Assembly: GCF_000001735.4 (NCBI RefSeq)
Contig: NC_003074.8
Coordinates: 9,858,101 to 9,922,100, forward strand
Length of the DNA: 64,000 nt
Source of the DNA: Arabidopsis thaliana
Lineage: Eukaryota > Streptophyta > Magnoliopsida > Brassicales > Brassicaceae
Direction: 5' to 3'
The notes beneath the pieces were generated by a model. The model saw nothing but the letters and a program-made list of their open reading frames with translations. It was not told the origin of the DNA and did not search any database. This document shows positions 23,028 through 33,215 of the stretch, one piece after another. Numbering within the stretch: position 1 is the stretch's first letter; each line of letters opens with the position of its first letter. The translations under genes were made by a program, and so were the position numbers.

Positions 23028-26000
23028 ATGGGGGTTACATTACTTCGCTCAATCTTCGGTCTCTGTGCCGTCTCATCTTCATCAAGAGTAACTGATTCCT
23101 ACTGTTCAACGAAGTCATATCTCCGACGACGCCGGACCTCCGCCTCGAAGCAACGACTCACGGAGATCAAATCCGTAACATCCACTCCTCCTCCTCCTTC
23201 TAGGGGTATTCGACGGAGACGGAAGAATAAAGATGAAAACGTGGTGCACAATCCGTATTCGAAGATGGAGATTTGCGAAAAAGCTTGTTGGATTTTTTGG
23301 AAGAAGCGAGAGATTTCGTTGGGGATGGAGGAGGTCCACCTCGTTGGTTCTCTCCGTTGGAATGCAGAGCTCAAGCGCCAAACTCTCCTCTCCTCCTCTT
23401 TTTACCTGGTTCGTCGTATAAAACTTCTTTCGCCTTTCTATCGTAATATGAATGAATGTGGTTCCCGATGGGATAACTTGATTACACTTCAAACAAGGTT
23501 GTTATACACGTGTAACCACTTGGATTCTTGGGCATTGGTCCGGGTGCTTTAGTTAGGGTGAGTTTGCGGTAACATGCAAAGAGCATGCTCACCTCCGGAT
23601 TAGTCGGACTTGACCTAGACACGATACCGATAATTCAGTTTGGTTGAGTTGGGATAGTTTCTACGGATTTGAAGTTTTATTTCATTTCCATGGAACACTG
23701 AAATGTTAAGTCTTTTCAAGTTAACAAAACTGAGAAAACTAAAACTTGCAGGGATCGATGGTACTGGACTAGGTCTCATTCGTCATCACAAGAAACTTGG
23801 GGAGTAAGTAATGTTTTATTCATTTCCTTTTAAGTTTCTATTAGCTTTTCCATTTTTTTAACATTCCCTGTATCTAAAAGAGTATGGTTTCTCTGTTTTT
23901 GTAACTTTGATTTTAGGTAGTTTAATTTTGAAGTATTGGCATGTTAAGGGATCTTTATTTTTAAAGTTTTTGTATTTGAATAGGATTTTTGATATATGGT
24001 GCCTTCACATTCCCGTCAGTGATCGTACTCCATTTAAAGGTGCCTTTATAACCCCCTTGTAAAGTACCAAAATGGCTATTTAACTGAGAAGATAGCTAAT
24101 CCCGTTTAAACCTTTTTGTGTGTGTTTAGACTTGGTGAAGCTTATTGAGAGGACAGTTAAGTCGGAGAACTACCGTTTCCCAAATAGACCAATATATTTA
24201 GTTGGAGAATCTATTGGAGCATGTCTTGCGTTAGATGTTGCAGCCAGGAATCCCAACGTTGATCTTGCTCTGATCTTGGTTAATCCAGGTACACAAGCTA
24301 GGTCTGCGGGATTCTTATTTTGTCGCAAAAGATAACAAAATATGTACATCTTTGTTCATCATAGACATTAATTAATTTTCGCAGCCACACATGTCAACAA
24401 CTTCATGTCAAAACCTCTATTAGGAATGCTTAATGTTTTACCTGATGGAATTCCCACACTATGGGAAGACGTATTTGGTTTTAAGCAAGGTACTTTTATT
24501 CCCTTATCATATTTTATCTTGAAATACAAGCTTGAGGTCCAAGTTGGATCTCTATAATGGTTTTGGCATCTTGTTGATTTTACTTAGAAAGCAGTGACGG
24601 CTGCAAAATTTTATATAATATCAGTTCCTTGTAGATGGAGAACTTATTAAAACATCAAAAACTTGTGTGTCTTCTTTGTTCCCGGGGCTTTATCATGTAG
24701 GCGCTCCATTGACTGGAATATTAGAAGCTATGTCAAATGAATTTTCCGTCCAGCGAATGGGCGGAGTGGGTGGAGGGATGCTAAGAGATCTCTTTGCAGT
24801 TTCAGCTAATCTTCCAGTAAGTGTTCCTTCTTAGGAACTCATGATTTATAGTTTATAGTCTATACATTTTCAGTTTCACTTATCAAGTTCTTAAGTAATG
24901 CGATCAACACCTTGAAAATTATATTTGTAGACTCTGAGTAGGATGTTCTCTAAGGACACACTCCTTTGGAAGCTTGAAATGCTAAAGTCTGCTATTGCTT
25001 CTGTAAATTCTCACATATACTCAGTTAAAGCTGAAACACTGATACTTCCAAGGTCCAATAATTTTCTTTGTTTTAGAAATTATGAATCTCTTTTACTTTT
25101 TTCAAAGAGATGTTATAGCTTGGAGCATAAGTGTAATGTGATTATGACTATCTCAGTGGACGTGATCAATGGCTGCTTAATGAGGAAGACATTGTCAGAT
25201 ACTCGCGAACGTTGCCAAATTGTATTGTACGTAAGCTTGATGACAATGGACAGTTTCCTCTTTTGGTAAGTGATCTCTCTTCATCCAATACTTAGGGTTT
25301 AATATTGATACTACTATTAAATAGGTTCTTGAAATCTCTATATATCCTACACTTCAATTATCTCTCTTTTACATCTCATGTTAGGAGGACAGCTTAGATC
25401 TGGCTACTATCATCAAGCTTACTTGTTTTTATCGCCGTGGGAAGTCACATGATTACGTTTCGGATTACATTAAACCTACCCCTTTTGAGTTACAACAACT
25501 ATTAGACGAGCACCGGTAAATGCCTTACTAATTGCTATATCTTAGTTTTTCTATATGTATATAGCAAAAGAAATAAAAGGTTATAGTAAATACTGAATGG
25601 AATATTCCGCGGTGCAGATTGCTAATGGATGCTATTTCACCTGTAATGCTATCAACTCTAGAAGACGGTACAATTGTCAGGAGCCTCGAAGGATAACCTT
25701 CGCAAGGGCCGGTTGTGTACGTTGGATATCACATGATATTGGGGTTTGAGTTGGCTCCAATGGTAGGTCTACTCTTAAAAGAGAGGAATATTCACATGCG
25801 TGGTTTGACACATCCGATGGTATTTATGTATATCCAAGACTCGTTAGTCGACCCGAAGATGTTTGACAAATATAAGTTAATGGGTGGAGTACCTGTCTCC
25901 AATATGAATTTCTACAAACTACTGCGTGAAAAGGCTCATGTGCTTTTGTATCCTGGAGGTGTCCGCGAAGCTTTGCATAGAAAGGTTATGTTATAATTAA

Positions 26001-26967
26001 TATATTGTTGCGTGGTGACCTTTTTCGGTTTCTACAATTTTGGATATTAGTGTTTTGGAGGTTAACATGTAAAGAGAGACTTCACAGGGTGAAGAATACA
26101 AGCTGTTTTGGCCAGAACAATCCGAGTTTGTGAGAGTTGCATCTAAATTTGGAGCGAAAATCGTTCCTTTCGGTGTTGTTGGAGAAGACGACATCTTTAA
26201 TGTAAGTATTCTCTACACAAATATTAAGATCTACACTATTTCATTTCCTTCATGTAACTATTTATCACATATGCATTATTAACCCCATTCAAATTTCTAC
26301 TTACTCGAGATTCTCGGCCTTTACCAAGATTGTTGCGTTATTCAACATCTTAAATGTGCGTTCAGCGAACCTCGGTTTCGAGTAACTTTGGCTTGAGACA
26401 TTGGCTGATTTTCAGATTGTATTGGACTCCAATGATCAAAGGAACATCCCTATCCTAAAAGATTTAATGGAAAAAGCAACAAAGGACGCTGGCAACCTAA
26501 GGTGTTTTATGTTTGATCACACTATATATATTCTCATTTATAAACACATATGTGATTTTGAACGTCATAATTGTCAGGGAAGGAGACGAAAGCGAATTGG
26601 GAAACCAAGATTGCTATAATCCCAGGACTTGTACCTAAAATTCCAGGGCGGTTCTACTATTACTTTGGCAAACCAATAGACTTAGCAGGTATCTATATAA
26701 TCTAAGTGTATGCTCTCTACATCAAATCACTGACCTCATTACTTGCAATAATGGCGGGGTTTTTTTTCCATGGCAGGTAAGGAGAAGGAGCTGAAAGACA
26801 AAGAAAAGGCACAAGAGGTTTACTTGCAAGCAAAGTCTGAGGTCGAACAATGCATTGCATACTTAAAAATGAAAAGAGAGTGTGATCCTTACAGACAATT
26901 GTTGCCAAGGATGATGTATCAAGCCTCACATGGTTGGTCTTGTGAAATCCCAACGTTTGATCTCTAA
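23028..26967 (+). pseudogene. Broken paralogue of PES2 (esterase/acyltransferase family)
   Basis: All 14 exons of the downstream PES2 gene can be traced in order: 23028-23410, 23752-23803, 23984-24039, 24130-24288, 24385-24489, 24701-24816, 24931-25052, 25157-25265, 25385-25515, 25618-25984, 26088-26201, 26416-26501, 26578-26688 and 26777-26967. Splice signals are conserved. Three lesions are visible relative to PES2: exon 1 loses frame after NPYSK (a small deletion near 23270-23285, net length 383 versus 382); exon 10 has an in-frame TAA (25693-25695, EG-stop-PSQGP); and exon 13 has one extra base near 26620. Exon 5 is two codons shorter. Motifs that survive include GESIGACLALDVAARNP and LLYPGGVREALHRK. 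I recall an annotated gene here (At3g26820), so alternative models may exist, but full-length protein is unlikely. Confidence 0.8.
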
Positions 26968-26999
26968 CTTATACTGTGGCTATATATGTTATAGACATC

Positions 27000-27189
27000 T
27001 AATCATATGATGTTTAGAGGTTCTAAGATTCTTTAGAGATCTAAAGATCTTTTATTTGTTCATCGAAAATAAGACAAGATTATTTAACTGAATGTACATG
27101 ACATGAATCTATCTATTACTTTCGTAAGATTACAAGTTTTTATTTATGTTTTGAATGTAATGTTAAACTAGACTCAAATAAATATTACC
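27000..27189 (+). repeat. PES 3' flank, copy 1
   Basis: The block TTCTAAGATTCTTTAGAGAT, AAGATCTTT, AAAATAAGACAAGATTATTT just after the first PES-type gene recurs at 32910 and 38094. The flank continues with GAATGCAGTCGTATG and AAAACTCACAACCGAAGAAG (about 27550-27690). It marks the downstream end of the PES duplication unit. Confidence 0.7.
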
Positions 27190-27194
27190 ACAAA

Positions 27195-27455
27195 TCTGAC
27201 ATTCTTTTGAAAAATCTGGCATGCTTTGGAAAATATGGCATTCTTATATCAAGTGTGAGATATTCTTTTGAAAAATCTGACATCTTTTGAAAAATATGAC
27301 ATGATTACATCAAGTGTGACTGTGACATTCTTTAGAAATATATGTGACATAACTCTTTTGAAAAATCTGACATTCTTTTGAAAAATATGTATCATAAGTT
27401 TTTTTAGTACACCAAGTGTGACATATATTCTTTTGAAAAGTCTGAAAATATTCTA
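27195..27455. repeat. Diverged minisatellite in the PES 3' flank
   Basis: At least seven imperfect copies of a unit like TCTGACATTCTTTTGAAAAA run head to tail, with ATCAAGTGTGAC/CCAAGTGTGAC inserts between some copies. The copies differ in length and sequence, so the array is old. The other two PES 3' flanks lack the expansion. Confidence 0.75.
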
Positions 27456-27835
27456 AGAATTTGAGACTTTAGTTTCCAGAGTCAAACCAAACTTGGAGGC
27501 CTTTACATGCATCTCTTATCACCAGTCGCTCGGATTTATGAAAGTTATAATGAATGCAGTCGTATGTAATCTTTCTTTAGGATCAAACAACAATTTCAAT
27601 TACTCTGTCTAAAATTCTTGATTTACATGCGATCAAGGTATACTGTATATAGGTAATTTGTTAAAAATGCAAAACTCACAACCGAAGAAGATTTATGTTA
27701 TTTTGGTTCTTAAAGTACGTAGATAGTTTTCTAAAATCAAATTAAAAATCTAAGAAAATATACAACGTTAAGAAAGAAAAAACAAAGACACACACACACA
27801 TACATGTGAACACCCTCCCGATTGGAGTTAAAACT

Positions 27836-27990
27836 AATTTAAGTTTCGAAATTAAAACAAGATCCAAAAGGTCACTGTTGTTGCGGTCTTTACATCCAAA
27901 AAATGTATTTATTTGTGCTCTACTCTTTTAAATACAACAGGAGGTGTGCAATATGGACTTTCTCAATTATGTTGTATCCTACCTATATAA
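27836..27990 (+). repeat. Orphan copy of the PES 5' flank, left of PAD3
   Basis: AACAAGATCCAAAAGGTCACT, ATTGTTG/CTGTTGTTG, CTCTACTCT, GAGGTG and GGACTTTCTCAATTATG match the region 33320-33480 upstream of PES2 and 22660-22830 upstream of the first PES copy. No PES coding sequence follows; homology ends near 27990 and AT-rich DNA then leads to PAD3. Confidence 0.65.
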
Positions 27991-29540
27991 TGAAATAAAA
28001 TCCAACGGAAGAAGGCCATTAATTCTCCTCCACGTGCGTTATGTCTTTTATTTGTTTTCTATGGGGCTCTATTATGTTTGGTCAGCGCAACCTAATTATT
28101 ATTTTTTTGTATCATCAAACAGTTGTGTTTTTATTCTTCCACGATAGTTCAATCTTGTTTTGTGTTTTTATTCATCAAAGATTCAATTATCTTTTAAACA
28201 CCTAATTTTCATACAAAATATAACTTTTTTTTTTATAAGATGATAAGACTTTTGGTATTCCTTCTATTATAATTGTGATTCCACTCTTGTGTATTGTAAT
28301 TTAAAAACTTAAAATTTTATATTTTAGACTAATATATCGTCAATATTAACCACTTCAAATATTTATTATAAAATCTACTTCGGCATTTTCAAACGTACCC
28401 ACTTCCGATTCTATGCAGTTTAACTTATTACACTAATTTTTATTTTGATGTGTTTTTATTTATTATGAAATTATTACAATAATCTAGTAAAGTTAAATTA
28501 TAATTCACCAAAAGTTTGCGGTTGCCAAATATTCTTCATTATTATTATTTTTCATATCTCAAACAAAGTAGTTATGCAACCTTGCTTAAAATATATGATC
28601 CCATAAATTTTCAAAACCGGTTTTATATGCAAAGTACATGTCAAAACGTTATCTTATTTACATCCATTTACTAATCAAATATCTATTTTACCACAAAAGG
28701 TGTGTTTTATACCCTATCATGTTTTACTCTTGAGATATGTTCTTTGACACCACCCACAAAATATCTCTACGAAATACGAAGCCACTATATGTCTCTTTAA
28801 TTTCACTTTTTATAGTTTTTTTCACCGCTAAAATTGTTGACTAAAAAATATATTGCATAAAAATAATTGATAATATATTTATAAGAAAAACTATGATAAG
28901 AAAAAATATAATCGGTTGAAATGAGTCATGACTAACAATAATTAAAGGTTAGGAAATTAAAAGAAAATAAATTCTGAAATAACTAAAAAAAAAAAAATAG
29001 AAGATGATGATATATGGATCCCTATACTAATATTTTGGAAGTACATTGAAAAACTAACTTTCAAAGACCCAATTAATTAAGCTCATTAAGGATAAACATG
29101 TTAAATACTAACTTATGGACATTAATTAAATTAAAAATTATAAAACGAAAATAAATTGATGACAAAAAAAAAACTATGAATTTTCTTATTAGGATTTGTA
29201 ATCTACTTTCTTGAAAAAAATTGAAGTTTACTGACGGCTTCCTTTTTTTGGAAACTCCAAAATAACAAAACATATGAAGAAGTTTTGGAATAGCCTTTGA
29301 CTCAACAACTTTAACAATAGAAAGAAAACATGTTTAATTAATGTTCATGCACTTCGTCTCGGCTGCCCCTTGTGGCCTGTGGGGTTGCCGGGTTGGCTTA
29401 GCTTGAGACGACCCAATACTGAATTTGTTAGCTCGGTCAGTGAAGTCTACATGCATGATACAAAAAGATTGACTAGTGTTTAAGTTTTTTTTTTTTTTTT
29501 TTTTTTTTTTCATAAATGGTAGTGTCTCATATTAGAAATG
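27991..29540. other. AT-rich DNA and distal PAD3 upstream region
   Basis: No gene recognised. It includes a possible Helitron 5'-end fragment from 29019 (TCCCTATACTAATATTTTGG..., very like the 5' end of the Helitron at 31950), a GC-rich islet 29354-29411 bounded by TCGTCTC and GAGACGA, and a 26-base T run at 29485-29510. Confidence 0.5.
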
Positions 29541-29824
29541 GTAGTTTGAAAAGTATTCAGTTTGTTTGTTCACTTTGGATTATTTGATTTTGGTTTTGTT
29601 AATTGAATCAGTTTTGTTTGAAAAGTATTCACTTTTGAAAAGTGTTCACTTTAAAAAGTTTTGTTTGAAAAGTGTTCACTTTGAAAAGTATTCTTTGAGA
29701 AGTGCTCAGTTTTGGTTTGTCCACTTACGATTATTATTCACAAGCTACAGCGGATAGTAGTGACTAGTGACTTATGACTTTGAATAAAGAATTTCCCTCT
29801 AAAGGAATGAATACATTATAAATA
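29297..29824 (+). promoter_or_regulatory. PAD3 promoter: W-boxes and TATA box
   Basis: TATAAATA at 29817-29824 lies 66 bases before the PAD3 ATG, a normal spacing for a start site around 29850. W-box cores TTGACT occur at 29297-29302 and 29469-29474, and another at 28837-28842. PAD3 is a known WRKY33 target induced by pathogens (established knowledge). Which of these boxes is used cannot be read from sequence. Confidence 0.6.
29544..29712. repeat. Short tandem repeat in the PAD3 promoter
   Basis: Imperfect copies of TTTGAAAAGTGTTCACT (variants AAGTATTCACT, AAGTATTCAGT, AAGTGCTCAG) are repeated about six to seven times with T-rich spacers between 29544 and 29712. The array lies between the W-boxes and the TATA box. 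Confidence 0.7.
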
Positions 29825-29889
29825 GATTATTAACCTAAGCTTGATAGAGAAGACAGAACAAAAAAAAACACAAGAACAGGGCAAGGAAA

Positions 29890-31460
29890 ATGTCGGTTTT
29901 CCTCTGTTTCCTCGTCCTCTTACCCCTGATCTTAATCTTCTTGAACGTTTTGAAACCTTCGAAATATAAGCTTCCTCCGGGTCCAAAGAAGCTTCCCATC
30001 ATCGGAAACTTACACCAACGCAGGACACTACATCCGAGGAATCGCCGTAATCTCGCCGAAATGTATGGACCAGTGGCGCTTCTCCAATACGGATTCGTCC
30101 CCGTGGTCGCGATCTCTTCGAAAGAAGCAGCAGAGGAAGTGCTAAAGATCAACGATCTTGAGTGTTGTAGTCGACCAGAGGCGGCCGGAATGAGAGCAAC
30201 TTTTTACAACTTCAAAGACATCGGGATGGCACCCTTCGGTGACGAGTGGAGTCTGATGCGGAAGCTCTCGGTGGTCGAGCTCTTCAGCGTGAAAAAGCTT
30301 CAATCTTTCAAGTATATCATAGAGGAAGAGAATAACTTGTGTGTCAAGAAACTCTCTGAGTTTGCTACGAGACAATCTCCGGTGAATCTTGAGAGAGCCA
30401 TTTTCACTTTAGTCGGAAATATAGTGTGTCGTATCGGGTACGGGATAAATCTCTATGAGTGTGATTTCTTTGAAGCTGATAGAGTCGTGGATCTTGTGCT
30501 AAAGGCTGAAGCGGTCATAAGAGAAACTGTGTTCTCTGATTTCTTTCCCGGAAGAATCGGTAGGTTCATCGACTGTATCTCCGGTCAGAACAGGAGATTG
30601 AAGAATAATTTCTCGGTAGTAGACACTTTCTTTCAGAATGTTCTTAACGAGCATCTTAAGCCTGGAAGAGAGAGCTCTACTATTGTTGACTTGATGATCG
30701 ATATGAAGAAGAAGCAAGAGAACGATGGAGATGCTCTCAAGTTCACCACTGATCATCTCAAAGGAATGATCTCGGTAAGCCTTTAGTCTTTTTCAAGTTA
30801 TATATATTCCACAGTGGTTAAAAAATCTTGCAACAACATACCAATATATTTGTGACTTTGTGTTTATGTCAGGACATATTTGTAGCAGGGATTGGTGGAG
30901 TCGCTGGCATAACACTATGGGGAATGACCGAGCTGATCAGAAACCCAAGAGTGATGAAGAAAGTGCAAGACGAGATTCGGACAACACTTGGGGACAAGAA
31001 GGAGAGAATCAAAGAAGAAGATCTAAACCAACTTCACTACTTTAAGCTCGTGGTCAAGGAGACATTAAGGTTACATCCAACAACTCCACTCTTGCTCCCA
31101 AGACAGACAATGTCTCATATCAAGATTCAAGGCTACGATGTTCCTGCGAAAACACAGATCTTAGTCAACGTTTATGCGATGGGTCGTGATCCAAAACTCT
31201 GGGAAAACGCAGATGAGTTTAACCCTGACAGGTTTCTCGACAGTTCCGTTGATTTTAAAGGAAAAAACTACGAGTTTATACCGTTTGGATCTGGTAGGAG
31301 AATATGTCCAGGGATGACAATGGGTACCATACTTGTTGAGATGGCATTGTTGAATTTGCTTTACTTCTTCGATTGGGGATTGGCGAAGCAGGAGGAAGCC
31401 AAAGAGATCATCAATGGGGAAGAAAATTTTCTAGCCTTCTTTCAAGTTCTTCACCACTGA
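29890..31460 (+). CDS. PAD3: Cytochrome P450 CYP71B15, camalexin synthase
   Basis: ER-anchored P450 for the last steps of the phytoalexin camalexin, converting cysteine-indole-3-acetonitrile to dihydrocamalexic acid and then camalexin. Two exons, 29890-30774 and 30873-31460, give 490 residues, the remembered CYP71B15 length. Visible features are an N-terminal membrane anchor (residues 2-19), the hinge PPGPKKLPIIGN (about 31-42), KETLRLHP for the ExxR motif, FNPDRF, and the haem-binding FGSGRRICPG near residue 430. The I-helix reads AGIGGVAGIT: the acidic and Thr residues of the usual (A/G)Gx(D/E)T(T/S) oxygen-activation motif are replaced, which suits an enzyme doing unusual C-S cyclisation and decarboxylation (inference). 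It lies between two PES genes, inside remnants of the PES unit, away from other CYP71B genes. Confidence 0.97.
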
Positions 31461-31949
31461 ATATATGGTTTGGTTCCTATCAAAAAAAATATATATATAT
31501 GGTTTTGTTATGTACACTAGTTTCTAAGATAATAAATGAAAATTGTATCTGCTTTTGATTTAGTTTCAATAAAAATAAAAAGTGATGATCCAGTTGGAGT
31601 CAGCTTCTAAATATCTGTATTGTTAATGGTGGAACATTATATCCATATTTTTAATTTCATAATTAATGTTAAAATCTTTCACTTGTGTTTGGCTATATGA
31701 TATTTGATATAGTAGAGAGAATTATTTGTAAAGTTGTTTAGATATGGATATAAGAAATGGCATTAATTGTAATTCTTTTGAAAATGAAGATTTATTTCAA
31801 ATTTTCACTTCAAAAATACTAATATAGATTAAAATTGTGCTACAAAAATGGTCATTATATCACATAATACACACTATGATATGTGAATATATAATACCAT
31901 ATTTAAACAATGTTATCATGGTCACCCTATTATAGCTCCAACAAATACA
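31461..31949. other. PAD3 3' region and AT-rich spacer
   Basis: Probable PAD3 3' UTR for the first one to two hundred bases (AATAAA-like at about 31568), then AT-rich spacer up to the Helitron. No other feature seen. Confidence 0.5.
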
Positions 31950-32874
31950 TCCTATACTATTATTTGGAAAGTACATAATAAAAAATAACCTTATTTTTTG
32001 TAAGTAATTACATAGGTATGCCATTAGAAATAAAATTTTAAAGAGTTAATTAATTTAATTTAATTAGAAAAACGAAAAACATTATTAATTTCCAAAAAAG
32101 TAACCAATCAATATCAACATATAAGATTTGATATCTAAATTTTAATTAATTTAATTTAGTTAGAAAAATAAAATACATTATTAATTTCCAAAAAAGTAAC
32201 CAACTAAAATCAACAAATTAGATTTGATATCTAAATTAACATGTTAATTTTTTATTAATTATTATACTTCACCTCTCATCTTTATATGATTCTATTTTTG
32301 CGAAAGAAATAATATCATCATATCATCAGTATAAAAAAATAATTAGAGTTTTTTCGCATATTCCATGATTTGAATTTTTAAAAACGAATAGAAACTGTTC
32401 AATACATGAAAATATATTATAACGGGTCAAAAATAGATTTAAGAAAACTTTTGACTGAGTAACGGGTCATAATTTGAATATTTATATTTAATTTCATACA
32501 TATTATTTTGAAAATTTATAATCTTATATACTATAATAATTAATAACATATTAGATTTTTTTTTATGTGTATGATGTAATTTAATTTTTAGTACAAGCTG
32601 GAAAATCCTACAATTGACGGGTTTAGATCGATATGAATACAAGATGGTATACTACAGGTGAAACGCTAAAATTAACAATCAAAATACAAGTGTATAATCT
32701 TAAAACACTAAACAATATAAATAATATCAACAAAACATATACAACTCGCAGTGTACTATACATTTAAAATCAAATAAAATAATATCATATATTTATAAAT
32801 CATCTTTACAAAAAATGTTTTTAGTTTAGCTAAAATATAAGTCTACCTGCGGTATACCGCGGGTTAATATCTAG
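31950..32874 (+). mobile_element. Non-autonomous Helitron (AtREP-like)
   Basis: The 5' end TCCTATACTATTATTTGG starts at 31950 after an A. The 3' end is CTAG (32871-32874) followed by T, as expected for insertion between A and T without target duplication. Ten bases before CTAG is the typical 3' hairpin: the 12-base palindrome GCGGTATACCGC (32849-32860) inside CCTGCGGTATACCGCGGG. The 925-bp interior is AT-rich with two near-direct repeats (about 32045-32130 and 32140-32230) and no Rep/helicase coding, so it needed helper proteins to move. Confidence 0.88.
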
Positions 32875-32894
32875 TTGTTTATGAAAACGGTATC

Positions 32895-33215
32895 ACAACA
32901 ATTTTTTATAAGGCATCATATTTAGATGTTCTAAGATTCTTTAGAGATTTAAGATCTTTATTTGTCCATGGAAAATAAGACGAGATTATTTAGTTGAATG
33001 TTCATGAGCCTATCTATTATTCCGGAAGGTGTCAAGTTTAACTAACTTGAGTATAAAGGTTTTATGATTCTAGTCATATGTGATGTGGCTCTAGCAGCAC
33101 AAGTATTTCAACTATACTGTTTGAAATAATGGATTCTTCAGGTACATGTTGAAGGTAGAGAGGTAAAATTTTCATTGTAAAACTCACAACCGAAGAAGAG
33201 CAAATTACACCTTCA
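32895..33215 (+). repeat. Orphan copy of the PES 3' flank, right of PAD3
   Basis: GTTCTAAGATTCTTTAGAGAT, AAGATCTTTATTTGT, TAAAGGTTTTATGA, AGTCATATGTGATGTG, ATGGATTCTTCA and AAAACTCACAACCGAAGAAG match, in the same order, the flank after PES2 (38094-38340) and in part the flank after the first PES copy (27020-27690). Here there is no PES gene upstream, only the Helitron and then PAD3. Confidence 0.75.

Noticed and set aside
27195-27455. CRISPR-like array
   Set aside because: Repeat units are imperfect, variable in length and lack unique spacers; this is a eukaryotic minisatellite.
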